17,115 nucleotides of DNA from CAYRFQ01 sp964423615 (GTDB lineage Bacteria; Planctomycetota; Planctomycetia; Gemmatales; Gemmataceae), in assembly GCA_964423615.1 (NCBI GenBank), contig CAYRFQ010000138.1:1-17115 (forward strand), read 5' to 3'. Numbering within the stretch: position 1 is the first letter of the stretch; the number at the start of each line of letters is the position of its first letter. Both the position numbers and the translations under genes were made by a program. Under the pieces are notes generated by a model, which saw only the letters and a list, made by a program, of their open reading frames with translations, had not been told where the DNA came from and ran no database searches. Below are positions 7,132 to 15,044 of the stretch, in pieces.

Positions 7132-8862
7132 TCACTCATCGGTCACTTTTGACTCTTGGGCCTCAGGCAGTGGCTCGTGGGATTCTTCTGCGTTTGATGG
7201 AGAAACAAAAGTCGGTTCGTCCGTCAGGACTTCTTCCTCGTCAGAAACTTCGTTCGTCGGCTCTGGAGCTTCCTGCGGTTCCAAGGAGTCGTCTTCCTCG
7301 TCCATTTCCGTGGACAATTCTTCGGGTGGTTGTACCTCGTTTTCGAGTGGATCTTCACCGAGTTCTTCGTGCTCGGGCACCGCCGGCGAGTCTACCACAT
7401 CCTGACTCACCTCTGCATTACCCTCAGAACCCAAAGGCTCTTCATCTGCCGTTTCTGTGTCCAGAAGGACTTCCTCTTGGGCTTCTTCGTCTCCAGCATC
7501 TTCGGAAGACTCATCCAAACCATCCACCTCACCGATGGCCTCTCCCTCAAGCGTGGGAGCTTGTTGCTCCGCTTCGGGCTCGGCGTCGGCAAGCCCCTCC
7601 TCGGCGATCGAATCCGGTTCGGCGAATTCCTCGGCGGTTTCGTTCGGGGCTCCTTCTGGTTCCGACCCAGGTGGTGGCAACGAGACGTCGATCCCTCTTT
7701 CCATTTGTTCGGCAGCGTATTCGGCATACGCAACGATTTCCTCGGCCAGCGTGGAATCCAACTCGATCAATCTCTCGCGGAGGATCATCACCAACTCCGG
7801 CCCGTCGTTGAGAGAAAGGTCGTCATACGACATGAAGCCTTCTTCGATGAAGGCTTCGACCATTTCTTCATCGGTACCCGGGATGGCACTAAACCACTGA
7901 ATCGCCTTCTCGATGCTATCTTCCATTTCCTCGATCGTCATGACTTCGATGTCCCAACCGACGAGCTTACTCGCGAGTCGAACATTTTGTCCACGACGAC
8001 CAATGGCCAAGGAAAGCTGGTCTTCTTTGACGACCACGACGGCTCGACCGGGCCGAGGGTAAAGGAACACTTCTTCGATCTGGGCTGGCTGCAAGGCGTT
8101 GGGAATCATGACTTGCAGCGAATCGTTCCACCGAACGATGTCGATTCGCTCGCTGTTGAGTTCTTCGACAATGTTTTTGATTCGCGAACCCCGGACTCCG
8201 ACGCAAGCGCCGACGCAGTCGACTTTCAGGTCGATACTCGAAACAGCGATTTTGGTCCTGTGTCCTGCTTCCCTGGCGACCGCTTTGATCTCGATGATCC
8301 GTTCCTGGATTTCGGGTATTTCCTCCTCGAACAAGCGGCGGACGAATTCCGGATGTTGCCGCGACAAGACAATTTTGACTCGCTGCCCCGCTTTCCGGAC
8401 ATCGAGGATGACAGCCTTGATGCGGTCGTTGACGTGATAGGACTCGCCCGGAATTTGCTCGCTCCTGGGCAAAATCGCTTCGGGGCGTCCCAGGCTGACG
8501 ATGGCCGAACCCGATTCGTGTCTGGTGACAGTCCCGGTCACCAGGTCCCACTTCTTGGCCGTGAATTCGTCGAAGACAGAGTTCGATTCCGCTTCTCGAA
8601 TCTTCTGGATCATGACGTTCTTGGCCGCTTGGGCGGCAATTCGCCCCACGACCCGAGGCTCGATCTGCTCGTCATCCTTCACGACTTCGATCGCTCCAGT
8701 GTTGCGGTCGATCGTCACGAGGACGCCAGATTCTTCCCCAAAGTGTTTCAGGGCGGCGAGTTGGATCGCCGACTCGATGCCGTCGAAGATGACTTCGCGC
8801 CTGATGTTCTTGTCGCGCTGCATCTGGTCGACGAGTCGAAGTAAATTGGCGGCACTATTCAT
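7132..8862 (-). CDS. nusA: Transcription termination/antitermination factor NusA with long acidic tail
   Basis: NusA binds RNA polymerase and nascent RNA and modulates pausing, termination and antitermination. The 576-residue product contains the N-terminal RNAP-binding domain (about 1-105), an S1 domain (about 107-170, VTGTVTRHESGSAIVSLG), KH1 with GVRGSRIKNI (222-231), KH2 with GRRGQNVRLA (288-297) and a helical acidic repeat/HhH-like region (about 325-390). From about 395 to 576 the protein is very rich in Glu and Asp with Pro and Ser, an extension beyond the standard core. The ATG at 8862 fits the family start (MNSAANLLRLVDQMQRDK), although no strong Shine-Dalgarno precedes it. rimP, the usual upstream neighbour, is absent; instead an ABC ATPase gene with its own terminator lies upstream, so nusA probably has its own promoter in 8863-8970. 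Confidence 0.96.
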   Translation of the reverse strand: MNSAANLLRLVDQMQRDKNIRREVIFDGIESAIQLAALKHFGEESGVLVTIDRNTGAIEVVKDDEQIEPRVVGRIAAQAAKNVMIQKIREAESNSVFDEFTAKKWDLVTGTVTRHESGSAIVSLGRPEAILPRSEQIPGESYHVNDRIKAVILDVRKAGQRVKIVLSRQHPEFVRRLFEEEIPEIQERIIEIKAVAREAGHRTKIAVSSIDLKVDCVGACVGVRGSRIKNIVEELNSERIDIVRWNDSLQVMIPNALQPAQIEEVFLYPRPGRAVVVVKEDQLSLAIGRRGQNVRLASKLVGWDIEVMTIEEMEDSIEKAIQWFSAIPGTDEEMVEAFIEEGFMSYDDLSLNDGPELVMILRERLIELDSTLAEEIVAYAEYAAEQMERGIDVSLPPPGSEPEGAPNETAEEFAEPDSIAEEGLADAEPEAEQQAPTLEGEAIGEVDGLDESSEDAGDEEAQEEVLLDTETADEEPLGSEGNAEVSQDVVDSPAVPEHEELGEDPLENEVQPPEELSTEMDEEDDSLEPQEAPEPTNEVSDEEEVLTDEPTFVSPSNAEESHEPLPEAQESKVTDE

Positions 8863-8970
8863 GCTGGCTGACTCTGTTGTCTAGTAGATTGGCCGATCGA
8901 TATTGTTATCGCGGGCCACACTTTAGGTAATATCAATGTCTATTATGTTGCACAGTTTAGCTTTCCGGGA

Positions 8971-8999
8971 ATAAAAAAAGTGGGACCGAGCCCACTTTT
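8971..8999 (-). terminator. Intrinsic terminator of the UgpC/MalK-like ATPase gene
   Basis: AAAAGTGGG (8976-8984) and CCCACTTTT (8991-8999) pair around a 6-base loop. On the minus strand the stem is followed by a run of seven T, then ATT. It lies about 40 bases after the ATPase stop (9038) and separates that gene from nusA, which points to an independent nusA promoter in the roughly 110 bases between the hairpin and the nusA start. Confidence 0.88.
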
Positions 9000-9037
9000 A
9001 CAAAACCCACACGAAGAAAACAGGCCGTGGCGGGTCT

Positions 9038-10372
9038 TCAGATCCCCAACGCTTGTTCCGTGATGGCATCGAACGGGAGTACCGCAAGAGGAGATATGTA
9101 CGCCCAAACACAATCTCCAGGACAGAGTGTTTCGCGATCGGGCCGTTCCCCGTGACGGTATTTCTCCGAGTGTCGGTAGCAAAGGCTCCGAAATTGCAGC
9201 CCATTGGCCAAACTCACCAACGTGGCCAACGCGAATCCACCATAATGCTCAACGGAATCTATTCGACATTTTACTCCGAGAGTTCCCGAGGAATCTACCC
9301 GAGTGGCGTTTTCTCGGGATTCTGGTTCCGGTGATTCCTGTGTCATCCGCTCGACACGAACATTTTCCGCTCGAAAGACGATTTGCACTCGCGTGGAGAT
9401 CGTCTTATCGTCAACCGGTCCTGAGGAACTTGAAACGCCTTGTTGGGTCGCCTCGCAGGCCTTTTCATGCCGGGAGTAATCGCCTCCGATTCTTTTCCCT
9501 TTATCTGTTATACCAAGAACTATGTCCGGGCTTAACGGCAATTTCCAGCCATCGCGGAGGAAAAAGCCGCTTTCACCCTCCCAAATTAGTTCTCCTTCGA
9601 CAACGTTTGGGGGTGGCCATCCAAGAAACTTCGCCACAAAAAGAGTCCGTGGTGCCGCCAACAAGGCCATTGGCGGACCAACTTGCTCGAGCCGACCGTC
9701 ACGCAGGATCGCGAGTTGGTCGCCAAGCGCCATCGCTTCGAACGGGTCGTGGGTGACGTAGAGAATCGTCATTCCGGTTTTCAGGTGGAGTTCCTTCAAG
9801 GCCGTGCGCAATTCGCCCTTGATCGGAGGATCGAGACGACTCAAAGGCTCGTCGAGCAATAAAATATCTGGCTGCCGTAAGATCGCCCGACACAAAGCCA
9901 CCCTTTGTTGTTCGCCTCCGGAGAGCTCATAAGGGTATTTCGACAGGAGGGGATCGAGACTCAAAATTTCCCGGATGCTGCGCTGTTCGTCGGCATCTTG
10001 CTCGGCCGGGGACTTCTTGCCAAACCAACTTGGCCATCTGCGAGGTCCTCTTGGAAACTCCAAATTCCGGCGGACGGTCATGTGGGGATAGAGCGTCGGT
10101 TGTTGCACCACCATCGCTACATTGCGCTTGTGTGGTGGAAGGCTGCCAACATCCTTACCACCGAATAGGATTCGTCCACTCGTCGCCTTCTCCAACCCCG
10201 CGATGAGTCGCAACGTGGTCGTTTTTCCGCATCCGGAAGGTCCGACAATCACGGTGAAGCTTCCGCCCGAGACGTCCAACGAAAAATCCCGGACGGCATC
10301 TGTGCCGTCCGGGAAAGTTTTTGCGATTGCTTCGAGGCGAACACCGCTTCCGACTCTCTTTCGGGTAGCCAT
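9038..10372 (-). CDS. ABC transporter ATP-binding protein, UgpC/MalK-like
   Basis: This is a 444-residue ATPase of the type that energises sugar or oligosaccharide importers (carbohydrate uptake transporter 1 family). The motifs are Walker A GPSGCGKT (44-51), Q-loop Gln in VVQQP (90-91), signature LSGGEQQRVALCRAI (150-164), Walker B ILLLDEPLSRLD (170-181) and the switch His in VTHD (208). After about residue 240 comes a long C-terminal region, with the LFVAKFLGWPPPN segment typical of the link to a TOBE/MOI domain, but much of it (about 290-360) is polar and irregular. The ATG at 10372 is taken because a GTAGG lies upstream at about 8 bases and homology begins just after. No permease or solute-binding gene is adjacent; this ATPase could serve several transporters, as MsmK-type ATPases do. 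Substrate unknown. Confidence 0.9.
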   Translation of the reverse strand: MATRKRVGSGVRLEAIAKTFPDGTDAVRDFSLDVSGGSFTVIVGPSGCGKTTTLRLIAGLEKATSGRILFGGKDVGSLPPHKRNVAMVVQQPTLYPHMTVRRNLEFPRGPRRWPSWFGKKSPAEQDADEQRSIREILSLDPLLSKYPYELSGGEQQRVALCRAILRQPDILLLDEPLSRLDPPIKGELRTALKELHLKTGMTILYVTHDPFEAMALGDQLAILRDGRLEQVGPPMALLAAPRTLFVAKFLGWPPPNVVEGELIWEGESGFFLRDGWKLPLSPDIVLGITDKGKRIGGDYSRHEKACEATQQGVSSSSGPVDDKTISTRVQIVFRAENVRVERMTQESPEPESRENATRVDSSGTLGVKCRIDSVEHYGGFALATLVSLANGLQFRSLCYRHSEKYRHGERPDRETLCPGDCVWAYISPLAVLPFDAITEQALGI

Positions 10373-10467
10373 GAAAGAACCTACATCAACCCAGTTTGTA
10401 TCGGGTGACGACCTCAATAATCAAGACGAGGCGTCACTCACGTGTCGACAACTCTCCTCTTGGGCTC

Positions 10468-11706
10468 CTACTTTTTCGCAACCGTCACGGTCGTTGAGCT
10501 GACGATTCCATTACTCGAAACGATTTCGATGGGAAACGTACCCGGACGCAAAACACGGCCCTTCCAGACCACGTAACTTGTGTTGTCCTCGTTCGGGGCG
10601 GGAATGGGTTGGATGGTGTTCCCTTCCAGAAGTTTCATGCCCTTGGGCAGTTTCAACGATAGGGATTGGCTCTCGCCGGGATCCTTCACATACGCCCGAA
10701 TCAGGAAAATCCCTTTCGGTTCGAACGAACCAGACAATTTCAAACGGACGAGTCCATCGTGAGTCAGTCCTCCCGCGATCCCGGAACCATAGCCCCAACT
10801 GAAGATTCGAGTGGCACCGGGAGCGAGTTTCTTCTCGGCAAAATAGATGACGATGTCGGAATCGCCATTGATCCGCTGCGGGGCAACTTCCCAGGCATTC
10901 GTGTAACCGTGCCGGGTCAAAACAAGTTTACTCGGCTTTTCCCCGCCGCGTTTGGTGTTGAAATTGAAGTAGGCCAGGTTCCCAGGCGACTGCAAGTTCG
11001 AGTTTTCGATCGAGATGAGGTATTTCGGAATTTCTTTACCGACCAGAGACACACCGTTGAGGATCTTTTTCGGGTGTGTCGTTGGAGACCAGAAGACCGG
11101 CCCATCGGTTCGGCCATTGTACATGTCGATGCGAATTCGCAGGCCGACCTTTTTCGCTTTTTTACCCTTGTTCACGATCTTGTAGCGAAACAAGAACGCG
11201 TCCCTTTTTCGTTTCTGTCCTCGCTGAGAAGGGCCAGGCAGCGTGCTCGGGACCAGGATTTGTTCTTGTCGAACTTCAATGTCTGAGTATCGCCACAAGT
11301 AGGCCCGACCCGTCCGCGATTTGCCTCGTCGGTCCGGACCCAACGCAATGGAACTGGCGTTGCTGACCTGTGTTATTGTGCCGTCGATCTTAAACTTGTG
11401 ATAGCCCGTCCCATTACTGATGGTTAAGCGTTTGCCGCCGAGGGTCTGCAATCCAAACGTCATGTTTCCGGACGACCCGTGCCGAATCCGGACGGTGGGA
11501 TCGACGGGGAGAGTTCCACCCTCCGTCGATTCTTTGACGTTCGTTTTGACAGGTGCGATTTTGATCTCGAAGGGAGCCTTGCTTGTCTGGGCTCGAACGG
11601 AATCAGACTCCGACACGCCGGCGACGAATAAGACGACCAAACAAACGAATGCCCTTACCAAGACTTTTCGTCCGATGGGATCGCGGTGGATAAAATGTGA
11701 AACCAT
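10468..11706 (-). CDS. Secreted protein of unknown function
   Basis: I do not recognise the family. The 412-residue product starts with a basic stretch and a hydrophobic core (VLVRAFVCLVVLFVAGV, about 15-31) ending in VRA-Q near residue 40, a likely Sec signal peptide. The mature part is basic and beta-rich. Around 70-150 is a segment resembling a beta-sandwich (VRIRHGSSGNMTFGLQTLGG), and the last 80 residues, with KDPGESQSLSLKLPKGMKLL and a TTVTVAKK end, look like an Ig-like or bacterial surface-protein module. No catalytic triad or metal motif is obvious. The ATG at 11706 is chosen over an in-frame ATG 70 codons upstream because CTGGAG sits 6 bases before it and the signal peptide follows directly. 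It lies 95 bases upstream of the UgpC/MalK-like gene on the same strand, so they may be co-transcribed. Confidence 0.8.
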   Translation of the reverse strand: MVSHFIHRDPIGRKVLVRAFVCLVVLFVAGVSESDSVRAQTSKAPFEIKIAPVKTNVKESTEGGTLPVDPTVRIRHGSSGNMTFGLQTLGGKRLTISNGTGYHKFKIDGTITQVSNASSIALGPDRRGKSRTGRAYLWRYSDIEVRQEQILVPSTLPGPSQRGQKRKRDAFLFRYKIVNKGKKAKKVGLRIRIDMYNGRTDGPVFWSPTTHPKKILNGVSLVGKEIPKYLISIENSNLQSPGNLAYFNFNTKRGGEKPSKLVLTRHGYTNAWEVAPQRINGDSDIVIYFAEKKLAPGATRIFSWGYGSGIAGGLTHDGLVRLKLSGSFEPKGIFLIRAYVKDPGESQSLSLKLPKGMKLLEGNTIQPIPAPNEDNTSYVVWKGRVLRPGTFPIEIVSSNGIVSSTTVTVAKK

Positions 11707-11766
11707 CTGGGACTCCAGTTTTTCCCGTGTAAACGCGGAGACGGAATTGTTGTCTGTTCTTTTTGA

Positions 11767-11800
11767 TGTGTTGTACCACATCTTTAAGACGAACAACACA
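11767..11800. promoter_or_regulatory. Palindrome upstream of the 412-residue secreted-protein gene
   Basis: TGTGTTGT (11767-11774) and ACAACACA (11793-11800) form a perfect 8-bp inverted repeat with an 18-base spacer, 61-94 bases upstream of the start codon. The position and spacing suit a dimeric regulator site or an mRNA leader hairpin. Neither is shown. Confidence 0.35.
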
Positions 11801-12001
11801 ACGAGTGGAAACTGAAATTCCTTCAATGAAATAGTGAGACCTGCACAGATATATGGCAGCCCCTCCGTGAGCCGCCCGCAGGCCAAGAAGAAGCGGACGC
11901 GGGCAGTAGCACGCACTCACGCACACTCGCTGGCGGATAATTGATTGACGTGGAGTTTTTTCATAGATCGCCCGAGAAAACACCTTTTCCTGGAAGGGTG
12001 T

Positions 12002-12030
12002 GACAAGCGTAGGCGGAGACAAGCGTAGGC
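12002..12030. repeat. Tandem 13-base repeat
   Basis: GACAAGCGTAGGC occurs at 12002-12014 and again at 12018-12030, with a 16-base period. The second copy's AAGCGTA (12021-12027) is also mirrored by TACGCTT at 12047-12053, giving a potential stem-loop immediately downstream of the 922-residue gene's stop codon. Confidence 0.7.
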
Positions 12031-12060
12031 ACACCAAAAAATCCGATACGCTTGGGTGCT

Positions 12061-14829
12061 CTAATGTCGTGGTGGATCATTCCTCGCGACTGCATTCGAG
12101 CCTCCTTGAAGCGGTTCGACTCGCACGTCATCAAAGTACACCGTCCCGATGCCGCTTAGAGCGCACGTCACCTGAACGATTCCGTTTGCCGGAACGCGAC
12201 GAAAGACGGAATATTTCTTCCACCCAACTTGACGGCGCCGAGTGTTGGGATCGACCACAGTGGTCGCCTCTTTCAACCGAATCGCCAACGGCTCACCTCC
12301 TGCACTGTCGAACACAAGAGCACCATCGACAGAGGCCTGGATCGGACGTGGAATCTTGATCCAGTAACTGACCCGGACGAGGGAACCCGGGCGTAACTTG
12401 ACGGGCCTGCTGGTGATGGCGAGGTACGTTCGCTCCAAAGCTCCGGGAGGTCGCCCGGGATCCTTGGCTGCCACGTGGAGCATCGCACACACCTGGCCTT
12501 GTTTCGGCTCCGTTCCAAAATCTTTGGTCTTGGCATTGACGCGTAGGGCTCGCAAATCGACTGGATCGAGATTGTCGATTCGTTCCAGTTCCCACGTCGG
12601 TGGCCCTTTCTGGCCCAAGTCTTCAAAATCGCCATCGACAAGCAGGTTGCCTCCCGGGGCCGTTTGGCGGATAGCGCCCACCATCTGCCAAAACTTTGGC
12701 AATGTGTAGTAGCTTACGGCGTGCGGAACGGCCACTGGACTGCTCAACCCACGGACTGCCTTTTCCCACTGCATCCGCTGCAGAATACGGACGGGTCGGA
12801 GGGCTCGTTGCGCTTCCCTGTAAGCTCCTCCGAACAACCCCTTGTTCCACTTCGCTCGTGCGCTGAGCAACCTCGCATTGGCTCGAGCCAACAACTCGTC
12901 GGATTCGGAAACGGCCTGTCCGAGTCGTTTCAGTTGGGATTGGACCCTCTGGACTTTTTCGAGTTCCAATTGGGCCTGGTTGTGGGCGAAATGGGCCGCA
13001 GATTTTCTCCACCACTGGGCTCGTTCCTGGAACCACACAACTAGTTTCGTGTCTCCAGTGAACACGACGGCGGTGGTCAACCCAAACTCGGGCAAGGTTA
13101 CCTTGAGGCCACCTGGTTCGCGACGAACATTCAGTGACCGTACTTCTCCGGGGGTCACTTCCCACGCTTGCATGGCTTGAGACACTTGCGGTACGAGAAT
13201 TTCGAGCTTGTTTGTCGCCGACTGGCCTGGCACGAATTGTGAGCCCGTGCCCAGCCACATGGGCAATACCAACACGCCGCGCGACGTCCGGAAAACGGCT
13301 GCTTCGACATTCGGGTTCGACGTCTTGATCCACTTCGGAGCACCGGGAGTGGCGAGCAGCATCGGCTCGAGCATTTCGAGTTCTTTGTTCAACAACGCAA
13401 CGCCATACAATCGATCTCGCCCCTGGTGCGTGTCGGCGAGAAATCGATCCGACCAATACGCGACACCTTTGTATCCCGCTCCGAGAGCCGTGTACGTGAG
13501 CAATCGCACTTGAGCCGGGAGTGGGCCGAAGGGCTCGGCAGACGCATCATCTTTTTGTTTGCTTTCGCGTGTGCTTGGATCACTTTGTTCGTGCAGGAGT
13601 TGGAGATGGGACTCGGGCGTGTGGTTTTGAATCCAAGTTAACATGTACGTGCCCGGGCTAGCCAGCAACCGACGCTGGGTCAACCATGTCTTGTAGTCCT
13701 GCAAATCCAGCCCTGTCATGAGCGGCCATCTGTGGACTCCAACGATGTTCACTGTCTGCGAATACTGGTCAAAACCGCTCCAAACGTTCGCACTTAACGG
13801 ACGCTGAACGGGATGCACATTTTGAATAGCCCTGGCCAGTTGACCGACCGTTTGAGCTTGCTCTGCTTCCAAGGCCGTTCCCACATCCCAGAAGAGGACC
13901 GCGGGAGACTGCGGAAACTTGGCGACTTTGCGAGAAACGAGATGGCCAGTCGACATCAAAGGCAACTTCGGGACGAGCCAAAAGCCGCGCCTGGCGGCCT
14001 CGTACAACACCGTGTCGTTGGCCTCATCTTCGACCCAAAGGGTGTTGAAGCCTGCCTTTCGCAAGACCGCAAGCGGCGTGTCGGTGTGCCGAATTCCACG
14101 AATGAGATACCGGTACTGACCAACCGTGAGGTGACCCGCGTCGAACTTGACCATGGCCCCTCGACGGACTTCGTTCGGATTGTCTGACGGCTGCCCGGGG
14201 TGTGGCTCAGGCGGAGCCACAGGCTCGGCGAGTGGACCGATGTCCAGATCGTCGATCCAAATTTCGTTCGGCCCCGCCCCGCCATACACGTTCAGCATGA
14301 TGGCGTCGATATAGGCTCCCGATGTGTCGATTTGCTCTCGAAGCTGCCGCTGCATCAGGTGCTTTTGTTCTTGCAACAATTTGGGCAAATTGGCAAGATC
14401 CAGACGCCGCCAGCGACCGGGTGAGGTATAGACATCGCCCCTGAGCAACGTCGTCATCCGATCTTTGATGCTGCCTGAGTCACGCACGTTCGGCAACACG
14501 ACTCGGGCCACAAGCTGAACACCCTGGACGTTGGCTTTGACATATACGCTAATGGCCAGTTCTTCGGTGATCTTGGCTCTGCCGATGGGATATTGATAGT
14601 AAATGTGGCTTCCGTGTTTTGCCTGAATCTTGATGTATTCGGACCGCTGGCCATCGTGAGCCGCCTGGTTCGTTCGAATGTGGGATTTCTCGATGTACTC
14701 GACGTTGCTCGGGCCTTTCACCCAAGTCGTGTCCTCCGATTCGAAAAAGTCTCTTCGAAAGTGTTGCCCGAGCCCAGTCGTTGGAAAACAACAAAAGACC
14801 AGAACGATGGACGCAAAGAGCCACGACAT
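12061..14829 (-). CDS. Secreted multidomain protein, TIM-barrel-like core with beta-jelly-roll-like ends
   Basis: This is a 922-residue protein with no recognised family name. Residues 1-22 (MSWLFASIVLVFCCFPTTGL, then GQ) are a signal peptide. Residues 23-198 look like a jelly-roll carbohydrate-binding-type domain ending in EIWIDDLDIGPL. Residues about 225-495 have the alternating pattern of a TIM barrel, with AGFNTLWVEDEA, RGFWLVPKLPLM, AVLFWDVGTALE and LTYTALGAGYKGVAYWSDRF. Residues 500-595 are beta-rich, as in glycoside hydrolase C-domains. Residues 600-700 are helical. Residues 728-905 form a second jelly-roll-like domain starting LLVDGDFEDLG and ending VYFDDVRVEP. A glycoside hydrolase or glycan-binding role is inferred from this order; catalytic acids could not be assigned. 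The ATG at 14829 is chosen because AAGGA lies 7 bases upstream and the signal peptide starts there. An upstream in-frame ATG at 14982 gives a 51-residue, arginine-rich leader that I regard as non-coding. Confidence 0.82.
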   Translation of the reverse strand: MSWLFASIVLVFCCFPTTGLGQHFRRDFFESEDTTWVKGPSNVEYIEKSHIRTNQAAHDGQRSEYIKIQAKHGSHIYYQYPIGRAKITEELAISVYVKANVQGVQLVARVVLPNVRDSGSIKDRMTTLLRGDVYTSPGRWRRLDLANLPKLLQEQKHLMQRQLREQIDTSGAYIDAIMLNVYGGAGPNEIWIDDLDIGPLAEPVAPPEPHPGQPSDNPNEVRRGAMVKFDAGHLTVGQYRYLIRGIRHTDTPLAVLRKAGFNTLWVEDEANDTVLYEAARRGFWLVPKLPLMSTGHLVSRKVAKFPQSPAVLFWDVGTALEAEQAQTVGQLARAIQNVHPVQRPLSANVWSGFDQYSQTVNIVGVHRWPLMTGLDLQDYKTWLTQRRLLASPGTYMLTWIQNHTPESHLQLLHEQSDPSTRESKQKDDASAEPFGPLPAQVRLLTYTALGAGYKGVAYWSDRFLADTHQGRDRLYGVALLNKELEMLEPMLLATPGAPKWIKTSNPNVEAAVFRTSRGVLVLPMWLGTGSQFVPGQSATNKLEILVPQVSQAMQAWEVTPGEVRSLNVRREPGGLKVTLPEFGLTTAVVFTGDTKLVVWFQERAQWWRKSAAHFAHNQAQLELEKVQRVQSQLKRLGQAVSESDELLARANARLLSARAKWNKGLFGGAYREAQRALRPVRILQRMQWEKAVRGLSSPVAVPHAVSYYTLPKFWQMVGAIRQTAPGGNLLVDGDFEDLGQKGPPTWELERIDNLDPVDLRALRVNAKTKDFGTEPKQGQVCAMLHVAAKDPGRPPGALERTYLAITSRPVKLRPGSLVRVSYWIKIPRPIQASVDGALVFDSAGGEPLAIRLKEATTVVDPNTRRRQVGWKKYSVFRRVPANGIVQVTCALSGIGTVYFDDVRVEPLQGGSNAVARNDPPRH

Positions 14830-14866
14830 CCAGGCTTCCTTCGTTTGTCCGACGCCTGCCCCCTTG

Positions 14867-14892
14867 CCTTGCCGGCCCTTCGGCCGGCGGGG
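14867..14892. repeat. GC-rich hairpin in the leader of the 922-residue gene
   Basis: GCCGGCC (14871-14877) and GGCCGGC (14882-14888) form a perfect stem with a 4-base loop (GAAG in the minus-strand RNA), extendable to 11 pairs with two G-T pairs. It starts 38 bases before the start codon and leaves the ribosome binding site free. There is no T-run, so it is not a terminator. It could be a leader structure affecting mRNA stability or translation. Confidence 0.6.
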
Positions 14893-15044
14893 GTGTGAAC
14901 CAGGACCAGGTTGCTCATGGCTTCGGCAACTATGGTAGTTGGGGACAGACATAAAGAGAGCCCTCCTTTGGGACCGAGGCACGATCGAAGAAGGGCGTAT
15001 TTACCAGAGAACGTCGGTGGCGTAAATATCAAGTCGGAGAGGAA

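Larger units (their letters stand above)
11707..12060. other. 354-base gap between the two secreted-protein genes
   Basis: No gene is evident. The gap holds an 8-bp inverted repeat near the 412-residue gene (11767-11800), a GC-rich 6-bp inverted repeat GCCCGC/GCGGGC (11874-11879 and 11899-11904), a tandem 13-base repeat (12002-12030) and a weak hairpin followed by TTTT on the minus strand (about 11980-11999) that might end transcription of the 922-residue gene. Confidence 0.55.

Noticed and set aside
7330..8844. 504-residue plus-strand open frame opposite nusA
   Set aside because: It is antisense to clear NusA domains and its translation is the Phe/Asp/Leu/Arg-rich type expected from reading a coding strand backwards.
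8863..9037. A rimP gene upstream of nusA
   Set aside because: Only 175 bases lie between nusA and the ATPase gene, occupied by a terminator and probable promoter; no RimP sequence is visible.
11707..11916. 70-residue N-terminal extension of the 412-residue protein
   Set aside because: A good GGAG and a signal peptide mark the ATG at 11706 as the start, and the extension crosses the palindrome and leader.
12002..12030. CRISPR-like repeat
   Set aside because: There are only two 13-base units with a 3-base spacer, and no further copies or cas genes.
14830..14982. 51-residue N-terminal extension of the 922-residue protein
   Set aside because: It would bury the signal peptide inside the protein, and the better ribosome binding site is at the ATG at 14829.
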